This document shows positions 26,584-35,218 of a DNA stretch of 64,000 nt, piece by piece. Under the pieces are notes generated by a model. That model was given only the letters and a program-made list of their open reading frames with translations, made no database searches and was not told where the DNA came from. The DNA is from Chthonomonas sp035294505. Its GTDB lineage: Bacteria > Armatimonadota > Chthonomonadetes > Chthonomonadales > Chthonomonadaceae. A program made the translations under genes and the position numbers. Position 1 is the stretch's first letter. Each line of letters begins with the position of its first letter. The stretch covers positions 62,001-126,000 of the forward strand of contig NZ_DATGKU010000174.1 of the NCBI RefSeq assembly GCF_035294505.1, written 5' to 3'.

Positions 26584-27846
26584 ATGCAGCATAGCAAATG
26601 GATTGTGCTCGGTTTTGGAGCGCTCTGCCTGATCACTGTAGCCACGGTGATCCCGCCGGCCCAACATCTCTACTATATGGCTGCCATCCTCATCACCCTG
26701 CCTGCTATCTCCTATTTTGCGGGCTGGGCTATGCTGCGCGGGCTTACATTTCAACGCGAACTCCCTTCTGCCGCTATGGAAGAGGAAGAGATCGATATCG
26801 TCTATGTGGTTTCAAATGACACCCGTTTTATGCGCTTTTTCCTCAGCACCTATGAGGAGTTTCCGCCCTGGCTTACCCCCGTTGAAGAGGAGCCGCTCTT
26901 TAATGTGCCCGCAAAGGGCACCGTCCGTGTCGCTCGCAGGGTGCGCTGTCTACGCCGTGGCGTCTATAACACAAATAGTTTTCATGTCTCCGCGATGGAT
27001 CCGCTCGGGGTATTCGCATTTACGCAGTCGGTGGCAACAGAGGGCGAACTCGTCGTCTATCCTTCCCCATATAAACTTCCTCAAACCGTTATAGGCGGCG
27101 GCGAGCAGTTTGGGCTACAACAGATCGTGGCCTCTTTTCGTCAAGGTACAAGCGTAGACCTCTCCGGCGTCAGGCCCTATGTGCCAGGAGACCCCCTTCG
27201 CCGAATTCATTGGCGCCAAACCGCCCGAACGGGTCAGCTTAATGTCGTGGAGTTTGAGGAGATGCAGTCCTCGCGTCTGGTTTTGCTCCTCGATGCCCAT
27301 CGCGGCTGCGATAAAGGCATAGAACCCCTGACCCCACTGGAGTACATGATTAAAGTGGCTGCAGCGCTGCTTACGGAAGCCCTCGAAGCCGGAGCCTGGA
27401 GCCGGCTCTGTATTACCGATGGACGTGCGCCGGCCGGCTTCCTCGACACCGGAGGAGATCGAGGTCAGACCCACCGTCACCTTTTGCTCGGCGAGCTGGC
27501 TCGGGTTGAGGCTACCGGTGAAATCTTGCCCAGCGATGTTATCTCCGCCATCTATCCCTCTCTCACGCCCGGCCTTGTGCTCGTGCTTATTACCACAACG
27601 GAAGACCCTGCCCTCCCGCAGGTGCTTTCCGATATCGTCACGGCACTCGGCATCCGCGCCTTTGTTATCGGCTTTGATGTCTCTTCTTTCCCCGAGTCCC
27701 CTCCAACAACCGGCAATTTCCATAACTTTCTCTCCTCTCTCGCCGCGGCTAAAGCGCAAACCCTCTTGCTAAGCTATCAAGCGGAAGCAGGGCTTGTTAT
27801 AAAGGAGCACTTCTATGAACCCAGAAGCCACGCCTCGCACCGTTGA
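26584..27846 (+). CDS. DUF58 domain membrane protein
   Basis: 420 residues. Two hydrophobic segments near the N terminus (about 10-28 and 32-50) anchor it. The DUF58 signature follows in the middle: YVPGDPLRRIHWRQTARTG and then LNVVEFEEMQSSRLVLLLDAHRG, the last part being the start of a von Willebrand A-like fold. DUF58 proteins pair with MoxR ATPases in operons of unknown biochemical role, often linked to cell-envelope stress or assembly. The 3' end overlaps the transglutaminase gene by 32 bp, so the three genes form one operon. Confidence 0.9.
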   Translation: MQHSKWIVLGFGALCLITVATVIPPAQHLYYMAAILITLPAISYFAGWAMLRGLTFQRELPSAAMEEEEIDIVYVVSNDTRFMRFFLSTYEEFPPWLTPVEEEPLFNVPAKGTVRVARRVRCLRRGVYNTNSFHVSAMDPLGVFAFTQSVATEGELVVYPSPYKLPQTVIGGGEQFGLQQIVASFRQGTSVDLSGVRPYVPGDPLRRIHWRQTARTGQLNVVEFEEMQSSRLVLLLDAHRGCDKGIEPLTPLEYMIKVAAALLTEALEAGAWSRLCITDGRAPAGFLDTGGDRGQTHRHLLLGELARVEATGEILPSDVISAIYPSLTPGLVLVLITTTEDPALPQVLSDIVTALGIRAFVIGFDVSSFPESPPTTGNFHNFLSSLAAAKAQTLLLSYQAEAGLVIKEHFYEPRSHASHR

Positions 27847-30049
27847 GGTTACCTCATCGGCAACCCCAGAAGAACGTCCAAGTATCCTGCTCTATCTCGC
27901 GGGACTGGCCGTTACGCTTAGCGGACTGTTTGCGGTGAACTATACCTACAACGGCCCCGGAGCGCAGCTTATCTACCTCCTCGCTATATTTGGCTACGCC
28001 TCAAGCTACCTCCTTCGCCGCCGTGGCGTCAAAACGCTTTCCGTGGGGCTGCTTCTCCTTATGATAGGCCTCGCTTTTGTTACCTTCGTGAATCCCTCCA
28101 CCCTGCCCTTCTTTAATCAAGACCAGACCGATGATCGCATCCTCGGACTGCTGCAGCTCTTTGTCTGGGCATCCATTCTACATAGTTACACCCTCCTTAA
28201 CGATTCAACCGTCCTCTTTGCCTGCGTGCCCTGCATGACTATGCTCGCCCTGGTGAGCGCTCGAAATCCCGACCCGGTCATCCACCAAGACTTTCTTGTC
28301 TTCGTGGCGGCCTCCATTTTTCTCCTGATCCATGAAAACTACCTGCGAACCACCCATACGCGCATCTTCACGGCTCCAAAACAAAAACGTTCGCTCTATT
28401 CCGGCCAGATCGCTCTTGCGCTTGCTTGCCTGTTCTGTACGTTGGTGCTCTCTAATATCGTCGCTACACCCTTACGCGCGATGGGACAAGCCCTTTTCGG
28501 AGCTATATTCCAACAATCCCCCTACTATCCACACTATTTACCGCTTTCGAACTCACCGAGCACCCAAGTGCAGGTTAGCGAGAGAAACCATGTTCGTGTT
28601 GCTAGCGGGCCTGTCACAAGCAGCGATCAGCCGCTTTTTGAGGTAACCTCCTCACGTCCGCTCTACTGGCGCGGCGAGGTTTTAACCTTCTACGATGGTA
28701 TCGGTTTTGAAGCCGCGTCTGGGTCGTCGTCCACCGAACAACTGTTCCCTGAAGAACAATCCGACACGCAACGCATTCAGCAATATGAGGATATTACAGG
28801 CCCCATGGAGTCTAGGGATACCTCGCCCCATCACTTCCTCCTTCCGCAAAGCCCGATGGAATTAGACGATACCCAAATGCAACATAGCATGGAGATCAAG
28901 CAGCAAGTGCGTATCGTAGGGGGAACGATTCTCCAAATCTATGGCGCGGGCAATATTCGTTCATTGGACGTACCCTATAACACGCTGGCCTACGATCCAC
29001 TTTCAGAAAAGCTCAGCGCGCCCGACCCGCTGCACATTCAGACGACCTATACCGTCGTATCACGCGTGCCCACCGAGGATCCGTCCATTCTACGCAAGGC
29101 ACCCTCTTCGATCAACGATATCCCCTCCATTATTCGCGATACCTGCCTTCAAACTGCAGTGAATGGACATGACGATCCGGCCTTACGTAAACTCGCTCAG
29201 CAGATCACAAAAGGGCTTCACAATAACTACGATAAAGCATCCGCCATTCGAGCCTATATTGCCGGCCATTGCAAATACAACCTGCATGCTCCGCCGGCAC
29301 CTGCCGATCAAGATGTCGTGGACTACTTCCTCTTTAAAGCGCGCCAGGGCTATTGTGATAGCTTTGGGGCTGCTATGGTCATGTTATGCCGCTATGCAGG
29401 CATCCCAGCGCGTTTGGCCTCTGGTTTCATCACCGGCGAAGTGCGTGGCGATAATACCTACCTGGTACGTGAGAAAGATAAGCACATCTGGGCGGAGGTT
29501 TTCTTCCCCAAAATCGGCTGGGTTCCATTCGATGCCACAGAGGGTGCTCAAGAGGTGACTACCTCCCCCGGACTGATGGGCCATATCAAGGATTTTCTTT
29601 CGTGGTGCTTCGCACATGGCGCCCTGCCCGCCTTCATCTTTTGTACCGTGATCGCTCTCTTGATCTTTGTGCTGTGGAACGAACTAGGACGACGCCTTCA
29701 CTGGCGCCGTCGGGCTGCACTCCTCGCACCTGAACGCTTTGCCACAAACCGCGATGTCATCGCTCAGTATCTTGAGCTTTGCAATTTCCTCGCCCGTAAA
29801 GGTCTTGCGCGCGGCTCTTCTATGACCCCCGACGAGTATCTCCACGCGCTCACACAAACACTCGGAGATGGAGACTGGAAACCCCTTATGGGAGTCATTA
29901 CCCAACTCTATACCGAGGCTCGCTACAGCCCTCGTGAACTGTCACCGGAAGAGGTTGATAGGATGAAACAGCACATCTCTCAACTACGTGCTCTGCTGCG
30001 TCACTATGCCGCCCCTGCCTCTAGGGTAACGGCACCGGCCACTACCTAA
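27815..30049 (+). CDS. TgpA-type transglutaminase-like membrane protein
   Basis: 744 residues. Several membrane helices fill residues 25-235, then a periplasmic part carries the transglutaminase-like domain with C514 (QGYCDSFGAA), H557 (KHIWAEVFF) and D573 (PFDATEG). One more helix lies at about 605-625, and a cytoplasmic DUF4129-type C-terminal tail ends the protein. This is the layout of TgpA, essential in Pseudomonas aeruginosa, whose physiological substrate is not established. Its ribosome-binding site (AAAGGAG) is inside the DUF58 gene. The catalytic triad is intact. Confidence 0.9.
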   Translation: MNPEATPRTVEVTSSATPEERPSILLYLAGLAVTLSGLFAVNYTYNGPGAQLIYLLAIFGYASSYLLRRRGVKTLSVGLLLLMIGLAFVTFVNPSTLPFFNQDQTDDRILGLLQLFVWASILHSYTLLNDSTVLFACVPCMTMLALVSARNPDPVIHQDFLVFVAASIFLLIHENYLRTTHTRIFTAPKQKRSLYSGQIALALACLFCTLVLSNIVATPLRAMGQALFGAIFQQSPYYPHYLPLSNSPSTQVQVSERNHVRVASGPVTSSDQPLFEVTSSRPLYWRGEVLTFYDGIGFEAASGSSSTEQLFPEEQSDTQRIQQYEDITGPMESRDTSPHHFLLPQSPMELDDTQMQHSMEIKQQVRIVGGTILQIYGAGNIRSLDVPYNTLAYDPLSEKLSAPDPLHIQTTYTVVSRVPTEDPSILRKAPSSINDIPSIIRDTCLQTAVNGHDDPALRKLAQQITKGLHNNYDKASAIRAYIAGHCKYNLHAPPAPADQDVVDYFLFKARQGYCDSFGAAMVMLCRYAGIPARLASGFITGEVRGDNTYLVREKDKHIWAEVFFPKIGWVPFDATEGAQEVTTSPGLMGHIKDFLSWCFAHGALPAFIFCTVIALLIFVLWNELGRRLHWRRRAALLAPERFATNRDVIAQYLELCNFLARKGLARGSSMTPDEYLHALTQTLGDGDWKPLMGVITQLYTEARYSPRELSPEEVDRMKQHISQLRALLRHYAAPASRVTAPATT

Positions 30050-30182
30050 GCAAGTAAACTGCCGCCTAAAGACAGCAGGTAGGGGCTGGTTTACAGCAGC
30101 CCGACGAGTCTTCGGACCCGTCGCGAGCCTCTCCTTCAGGAGGGTGTCTTGAGACCGAATTATTCGCTAACTGTCAACAAAG
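30050..30182 (+). other. Intergenic stretch with UUCG hairpin and partial repeat
   Basis: GTAGGGGCTGGTTT (30079-30092) matches the left arm of the palindromes at 19171 and 43178, but the right arm is lost. CGACG-A-GTC (30102-30110) pairs with GAC-C-CGTCG (30115-30123) around a TTCG loop, a very stable fold that may act as transcript end for the MoxR operon, though no T-run follows. Confidence 0.45.
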
Positions 30183-30240
30183 AAAGGAGGGGGCGCTTCC
30201 TCTGTCGCCTAAAGACGACAGTCTCCGCGCCGAAATTTCG
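30183..30240 (+). promoter_or_regulatory. holA leader: distant Shine-Dalgarno with intervening hairpin
   Basis: AAAGGAGG (30183-30190) has no start codon within normal reach. GGCGC (30192-30196) pairs with GCGCC (30227-30231), and inside a 5x5 internal loop CTGTCG (30202-30207) pairs with CGACAG (30216-30221). The ATG is 9 nt beyond the hairpin, so folding leaves about 10 nt between SD and ATG. No in-frame ATG, GTG or TTG occurs between SD and 30241. The same arrangement is seen at apt (7695-7751). Confidence 0.6.
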
Positions 30241-31395
30241 ATGAGTAGAGAGATTGTTTACACCCCCAGTAGTCCGCAACTGCTCTGGCAAAAACAGTTG
30301 CTCCCGATCTATCTTTTTTGGGGATCGGCAGATAAGCTCAAAGAGGAGGCCATCGCTGCTCTCAAACACCATCTCATCGAACCGTCTTTTGCCGAGTTTG
30401 ACTATGAGGTTCTCGACGCCGCTACCACCTCCCTCGATGCCATTCTCGCCGCGGCGTGCCAGGCCCCGTTCGGCTCTAGCCGGCGGCTCGTGGTCGTGCA
30501 CGGAGCGGAGATTTGGCGCGAAAAGGCGCGATCCAATGAGGCCGATAGACTGGCCGAAGCTATCTCCCATCTTCCAACCTCCTGCTGCGTAGCCCTCATC
30601 GTTGCTGCACAGAATGATGAGGACAAACGCAAGACAGTCCTTACCCCACGCCTCGATAAAGCTATTGGAGAAAAAGGAGCTTTGGTCTCCTGTCGATCGC
30701 CTTCCGCTGATACCTTAAAAAAGTGGCTCCTACAAAAAGCTCAGAAGGAAAACAAAACCTTTGAGCCGGCAGCGCTTGAACTTCTACTCACAACCACCGG
30801 TCACGAGCTGCACACGCTTGAGCAGGAGTTGGCCAAGTTGCTCGCCTATAGCGGCACACGCCCCGTGATCACCAAAGCCGACGTACAAACGCTTGCCACC
30901 GATACCCCAGAAGATGTTATCTTCGCTGCGGTTGATGCCGTCGTTAAGCGTCAAGCGGAACTGGCGCTCCAACTCCTCGCCGAACTTCATCGTTATGAGC
31001 CGAAACCGCAGGCCGTAGCCGCCAAGTTTCTTGCGCTGCTTGCCCGCCAGTTCCGCTTGTTATGGCAGGCCAAGCTGTTGATTGAGCTGGGCATTAGCCC
31101 CAACCAAGTTTCCCATCTGCCGGAGGATATCGCTGCAGAATTGCCTAAAGAGGCTTCCATCACCGGGATGCACTGGAAAGCACGAGAGCTATTCGATCTG
31201 GCGAAACAGTGGTCGTGGCACGACTTAGCCGCCGCCATGGATCAGCTCTTAGAATGCGACACCGCCAATAAAGGTGCGGCAGTCCTCGATATCGGGCTTT
31301 TCGGAGCCGACCCGGCCCGTAACCTTCAAATTCTCGTTCTATCCCTCGCGTCCACACCCCTATCAACAGCAAACCCCACTATCTCTAAGAGATAG
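30241..31395 (+). CDS. holA: DNA polymerase III delta subunit
   Basis: 384 residues, near the usual HolA length. PIYLFWGSADKLKEEAIAALK (from residue 22) is the family's N-terminal strand and P-loop-like turn, without a functional Walker motif, as expected. The middle contains the LLTTTGHELHTLEQELAKL helix pair and DTPEDVIFAAVDAV. The C-terminal collar (PKPQAVAAKFLALLARQFRLL) follows. Delta opens the beta sliding clamp in the clamp-loader complex. The 3' end overlaps a terminator-like hairpin shared with convergent rpsT. HolA and rpsT are neighbours in many bacteria, which supports both calls. Confidence 0.88.
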   Translation: MSREIVYTPSSPQLLWQKQLLPIYLFWGSADKLKEEAIAALKHHLIEPSFAEFDYEVLDAATTSLDAILAAACQAPFGSSRRLVVVHGAEIWREKARSNEADRLAEAISHLPTSCCVALIVAAQNDEDKRKTVLTPRLDKAIGEKGALVSCRSPSADTLKKWLLQKAQKENKTFEPAALELLLTTTGHELHTLEQELAKLLAYSGTRPVITKADVQTLATDTPEDVIFAAVDAVVKRQAELALQLLAELHRYEPKPQAVAAKFLALLARQFRLLWQAKLLIELGISPNQVSHLPEDIAAELPKEASITGMHWKARELFDLAKQWSWHDLAAAMDQLLECDTANKGAAVLDIGLFGADPARNLQILVLSLASTPLSTANPTISKR

Positions 31396-31400
31396 TGGGG
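31374..31400. terminator. Bidirectional terminator between holA and rpsT
   Basis: CCCCACTATCTC (31374-31385) pairs perfectly with GAGATAGTGGGG (31389-31400) around a 3-nt loop. On the minus strand a TTTGCTG stretch follows, so it best fits rpsT termination. Its left arm lies within the last codons of holA. Confidence 0.75.
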
Positions 31401-31430
31401 CTATTCAGGGAAGCAAAGGTACGATCCTAA

Positions 31431-31721
31431 TCAAGATGCGTTTTGACCGGCCTGCTGTAACTGTTTATGATAGTACTTCATGAGCCGAGACTTACGCCGC
31501 GCAGCCTGGTTTTTATGGATGATACCCCGCTCGGCGGTTTTATCAATCACCTTATAGGCAAGCTGTATGGCCTTCGCAATCTCCTCTTCTGCAGCGCCGC
31601 TGTCTATGGCAAGACGCGCCTTCTTGATAAAAGTCTTCATGGCCGACTTGGCCGCCACGTTCCTCAAATGATTCTTACGTGACTTGATAACATCCTTTTT
31701 AACCGATTTAATGTTGGGCAA
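31431..31721 (-). CDS. rpsT: Small ribosomal subunit protein bS20
   Basis: 96 residues, highly basic, with the S20 pattern PNIKSVKKDVIKSRKNHLRN, AAKSAMKTFIKKA and a C-terminal RGIIHKNQAARRKSRLMK. It binds 16S rRNA early in 30S assembly. The start codon is TTG (31719-31721) behind an AAGGGGGGGAG site. A small hairpin (ACGCT facing AGCGT, 31739-31751) lies just upstream of that site. E. coli rpsT also starts with UUG and is autoregulated at translation; whether the same holds here is inference. Confidence 0.95.
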   Translation of the reverse strand: MPNIKSVKKDVIKSRKNHLRNVAAKSAMKTFIKKARLAIDSGAAEEEIAKAIQLAYKVIDKTAERGIIHKNQAARRKSRLMKYYHKQLQQAGQNAS

Positions 31722-31775
31722 AGATGCTCCCCCCCTTAACGCTTAGAGCGTAATAGTATCCTGGTTCGTTTCGGA

Positions 31776-31805
31776 AGTATACCGCATCAAACCTATCTTG
31801 TGCAA
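31776..31805 (-). promoter_or_regulatory. Sigma-70-type promoter of rpsT
   Basis: On the minus strand TTGCAC (31800-31805) and TATACT (31776-31781) are 18 bp apart. Transcription would begin near 31769, about 48 nt before the TTG start. Confidence 0.65.
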
Positions 31806-31814
31806 GTTAAGCCA

Positions 31815-33977
31815 TCACGAAATCCCTCCGGACAGTCTCTCGGTTCGCCTGCCTCCTTCGCACAACACCAGCCCTAACCCCTGCTGCGCTAACAGGGCCG
31901 CCGCCGGAACGCCGGCATCGTTGAACAACAGGGAACAGACAACGCCTCCATAAAATCCCAGCCACATCGCGCGTTCCACAACTCCCTGCTGCGCTTTCTG
32001 TAAACGATGGAGGTAACCCGTAGCCATAAGATTGCCTAGTAAAACGGCCGCCCATGGACTATGGAACAATAGAAATCCTTCCATCCTCAGTTTTCGCAAA
32101 ACGACTACGGCAAAACTTCCACCGCCCTCACCTTTCAAAGCCCGCGCGAGATGCGATTCATTGGCACCATGAAAATGAAGGTCTATTAACGCCAAACCCT
32201 CGAAAAGCAGCAGTGCCAGCACACCAAGCCAGGCTATCTCTTTCCAGCCAACCCGATCTTTTATCGAAGCGAAGAGAGCAAGACCGAATGCCCCGATCCC
32301 TGTCGGTATCGCCCCAACCTTTGCTCCCCATTGCGGCCACGCCACAACAAATAAAATAACAGCATAGACTACTACCGCCTTTAGCCATTTTCCCTTTTCC
32401 CCTATCAGCCACGGCAACATCACCAACGCAGCCCCGAACAAGGCACCCATGTACTCGTTGCCAATACCAAAGAACCGTGCCCCCTCCATCATCGAGTAGC
32501 TCATCCAAGCCCGGCGAATAAGATGAGAGCCTGTTAGCAGATCTCCGACCACGCATACTACGAAAACGCCGGCCATTGTCCTAAATACCGATACGGCGTC
32601 CCGTTGGGTACGCCACATCCATTCCCCCAGAGCAGCAAGACCCATCAAGCTGATCCCTAAGGCGATTCCGGCGGTAATTTCATTGAAAGCAAACAATGCC
32701 GGCAGCACAAGCAGGAGAAGAGGCAAAAGTCCGATTATCAATCCAAAAACCGATGGTGAGAGCTTCTGCCGTTTCCAGCATACCACGCCGCCCAAAATAC
32801 ACAACAGTTGTAGGGTTGGCAAGCCTCCATAAAGATTCTGCAACTCGGCTTGCATCACAAGCGACCGAAAATAGTCGCAAAAACTTTTGTAGGAGAAGCT
32901 TCGCCCTGCTTTAAACTCCCAAGCACGCCCTACAACGCTACGCGGTATGCGGTGTAGGCCAAGCTGTCGTGCGATTGTGGGCAAGAGATCGGTATTTACC
33001 CCAAGCCCATCCCACCGGGTAGAAGGGGGAAAGATCGTTCCATGTGGAACTCCCTGCCCCATTAAAAGCACCGGAGCTAAACGCTCACCTGTCGTTGCAT
33101 TGGAACTTGGGCCTGGAGCGCAGCACCAGAAAATGGCGTCGGGACGGCTTCGAACCCACTCGATCACACCCAGCATCAACCGACCTAGCCGCCCTAGCGC
33201 CTCGCGACGATATGTCGCGACCATAGAAGGGAGACAGGAAGTGGCCTCCTCTGTCGCTCTCTGCAGATCAAAGAAGCTGATAACGGTCAGGCGTGTATTT
33301 GGCGGCAGTTGATTGAAGGCCCTAAGCATTCTGTCAACATCCGCCTCTGCGCCTTCCGGTGCCAGGAGGTTTGCCCTCGCACAAAAGAGTCGAGGCCCTG
33401 CCAAGTCCACAAAGCCATCCGCATCCATGGCCACCAGCAAAGCCTCATTCGCACGGACGTTGTTGTCAGCATCCGCAAAGGCCGCAGTCGCCCCGCCATA
33501 GAGGTGCACAAACGCACCTAAGAGACCGATATCTATCGGGTACCCGATGCGCCTGTTGACCTCATAACATTGTCGGAGCAAGGCCACATTCAACGCGCTT
33601 CCCTCAAATCTGTTCATGGATGTAGGGGGATATTCTGCCAAAATGCCATTGGGTGGCGCTACTGCACGACAGCCCGTTCCTAGGCTCAACAACAGCGAAG
33701 CAAGCCGATCGGCACCCTTTGCATTCAGCAGGTTGCGTGGCACGTTTGATGCAGCCCGACACACCATCCAGCCGCATACTCCCTGCGACGAAAACGCCTG
33801 CATAGCCGGGCGGAGAGGGAGTGTTTTCAAATCGGCACAGGTAAGGTCGGGGACAATGAGCAGAACAATACGTGGTGCCGCCGTGCAACTTCGCTGCAAT
33901 ACAAGCAGCAGCCAGAACGCCAACCAGCCCACAATTCGTTTTCTGACAGATAAGTGATGAATGGAATCCACACGCAT
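31815..33977 (-). CDS. Phosphatase-like/polytopic membrane fusion protein
   Basis: 720 residues with a signal or anchor helix at 15-30. Residues about 33-350 look like a reduced alkaline-phosphatase/sulfatase-like domain: a first strand RIVLLIVPDLTC where the metal-binding D would lie, FVHLYGGATAAFADADNN, SFFDLQR, and PVLLMGQGVPHGTIFPPSTRWDGLGVNTDLLPTIARQLG, the normal end of such domains. From 370 to 700 there are about ten membrane helices, including GARFFGIGNEYMGALFGAALV. Similar fused proteins occur in Gram-positive and other bacteria without assigned function. The domain call is from motif shape and the reaction is unknown. Confidence 0.55.
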   Translation of the reverse strand: MRVDSIHHLSVRKRIVGWLAFWLLLVLQRSCTAAPRIVLLIVPDLTCADLKTLPLRPAMQAFSSQGVCGWMVCRAASNVPRNLLNAKGADRLASLLLSLGTGCRAVAPPNGILAEYPPTSMNRFEGSALNVALLRQCYEVNRRIGYPIDIGLLGAFVHLYGGATAAFADADNNVRANEALLVAMDADGFVDLAGPRLFCARANLLAPEGAEADVDRMLRAFNQLPPNTRLTVISFFDLQRATEEATSCLPSMVATYRREALGRLGRLMLGVIEWVRSRPDAIFWCCAPGPSSNATTGERLAPVLLMGQGVPHGTIFPPSTRWDGLGVNTDLLPTIARQLGLHRIPRSVVGRAWEFKAGRSFSYKSFCDYFRSLVMQAELQNLYGGLPTLQLLCILGGVVCWKRQKLSPSVFGLIIGLLPLLLLVLPALFAFNEITAGIALGISLMGLAALGEWMWRTQRDAVSVFRTMAGVFVVCVVGDLLTGSHLIRRAWMSYSMMEGARFFGIGNEYMGALFGAALVMLPWLIGEKGKWLKAVVVYAVILFVVAWPQWGAKVGAIPTGIGAFGLALFASIKDRVGWKEIAWLGVLALLLFEGLALIDLHFHGANESHLARALKGEGGGSFAVVVLRKLRMEGFLLFHSPWAAVLLGNLMATGYLHRLQKAQQGVVERAMWLGFYGGVVCSLLFNDAGVPAAALLAQQGLGLVLCEGGRRTERLSGGIS

Positions 33978-34156
33978 AAAAGCTTCCGCGACATCCTTTC
34001 ACAAAGTTCCTCGCACATTCATTCTAGCCCTATTATAAGGGGTTTCCATACTTCGCTGCCATTTTTCCTCTTGCGAGAAGCGCTCTCTAAAGCAGGAATC
34101 CTGAGGTCTTAAAGTGAATTGGTAGGTGGAATACGCTGCAGAGATGAGGAGTAAAG

Positions 34157-35137
34157 ATGCGCCTTGTGTTGGGTGTAGATGGAGGGCAAACGCGCACTCT
34201 GGCCGTTGTTGCCGACGAAACGGGCAAGCTGCTCGGTTTCGGCATCGGCGGCCCTGCCAATCACATCCACGAGCCGGGCGGCATCGAGCGCGTACAACGC
34301 TCCCTTACCGATGCCATTCAGGGCGCTTTGAACACTGCCGGGCTGCCTCAAGGTCGCCTAGCTGCCGCCTGTTTAGGCATGACTGGTAGCTCTGCAGCTA
34401 TGGAGGCCATCTGTACCCCACTCGTGCCTGCGGAACAGATAATCTTCGGTCACGATACACGCATTGCATTTTATTCCGTCACGTTTGGTAGCCCGGGTGT
34501 TGTTGTTATTGGAGGTACCGGCTCGGTTGCCTACGGTGTCAACGCGCAGGGGGAAGAGGCGCTTGTCGGCGGCTGGGGTTATCTTATGGGCGATGAAGGA
34601 AGCGGCTACTGGATCGCTCTGAAGGCGCTCAATGCCTGTTGTCGCGCTGCCGACGGCATCCTCCCTCCTACTCTCCTACAGCCGCTTATTCTACGGCACC
34701 TGGAGGTGGAGAACCTAAAGCAGCTTCATACCCTCCTCTATTCCGGCAAGCTTTCTCGCCCCGACATCGCCGCTCTGTCCGAAATCGTTGGGATGGCGGC
34801 AGCACAAGGCGATGCCATAGCACAACAAATCTTGCGTGAGGCAGGTCGGGAGCTTGCTCTCCTTGCCGTTACCGCTATCTGCCGATTGGGTATGGAGAAA
34901 CAAGAGGTCACCGTTGGCACCGTCGGCGGTGTTTTTCGGGCAGGTCGCTCCATCCTACGCCCCTTCCGCACCGCCATTAAGCGACGAGCCCCCTATGCCT
35001 GTATAACCTCTGCTCGTCTTCCGGCGGCGGTGGGAGCCGCGCTCATCGCGTTGGAGGCCATTGGCGTTCCCCCCAACGAACCGCTCCTTCATCATCTCAG
35101 GCAGAGTCTAAAAAAGAGAAACCTCTTGAAGTCTTGA
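34157..35137 (+). CDS. N-acetylglucosamine kinase-type protein (BadF/BadG family)
   Basis: 326 residues of the ASKHA fold. The phosphate-1 loop VDGGQTRTLAVVAD lies at about 7-20, GGPANH at 31-36, and the phosphate-2 loop VVIGGTGSVAYGV with GGWGYLMGDEGSGYWIA at about 116-155 is the signature of the BadF/BadG/BcrA/BcrD-type N-acetylglucosamine kinases. It probably phosphorylates an amino sugar such as GlcNAc or GlcN, from the diet or from cell-wall turnover. No PTS or murein gene is adjacent, so the substrate is inferred from family only. GAGGAG precedes the ATG. Confidence 0.82.
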   Translation: MRLVLGVDGGQTRTLAVVADETGKLLGFGIGGPANHIHEPGGIERVQRSLTDAIQGALNTAGLPQGRLAAACLGMTGSSAAMEAICTPLVPAEQIIFGHDTRIAFYSVTFGSPGVVVIGGTGSVAYGVNAQGEEALVGGWGYLMGDEGSGYWIALKALNACCRAADGILPPTLLQPLILRHLEVENLKQLHTLLYSGKLSRPDIAALSEIVGMAAAQGDAIAQQILREAGRELALLAVTAICRLGMEKQEVTVGTVGGVFRAGRSILRPFRTAIKRRAPYACITSARLPAAVGAALIALEAIGVPPNEPLLHHLRQSLKKRNLLKS

Positions 35138-35218
35138 GCCATTTTGTGCGTAAATAAGAAATAAGCGGCAATAATATAAAAAGACGCGCATATTGGTGCG
35201 AGCGCGCATGAAGGTGGT

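Noticed and set aside
30050..30240. Riboswitch or T-box in the holA leader
   Set aside because: No conserved aptamer core or T-box sequence was seen; the visible hairpins are simple stems.
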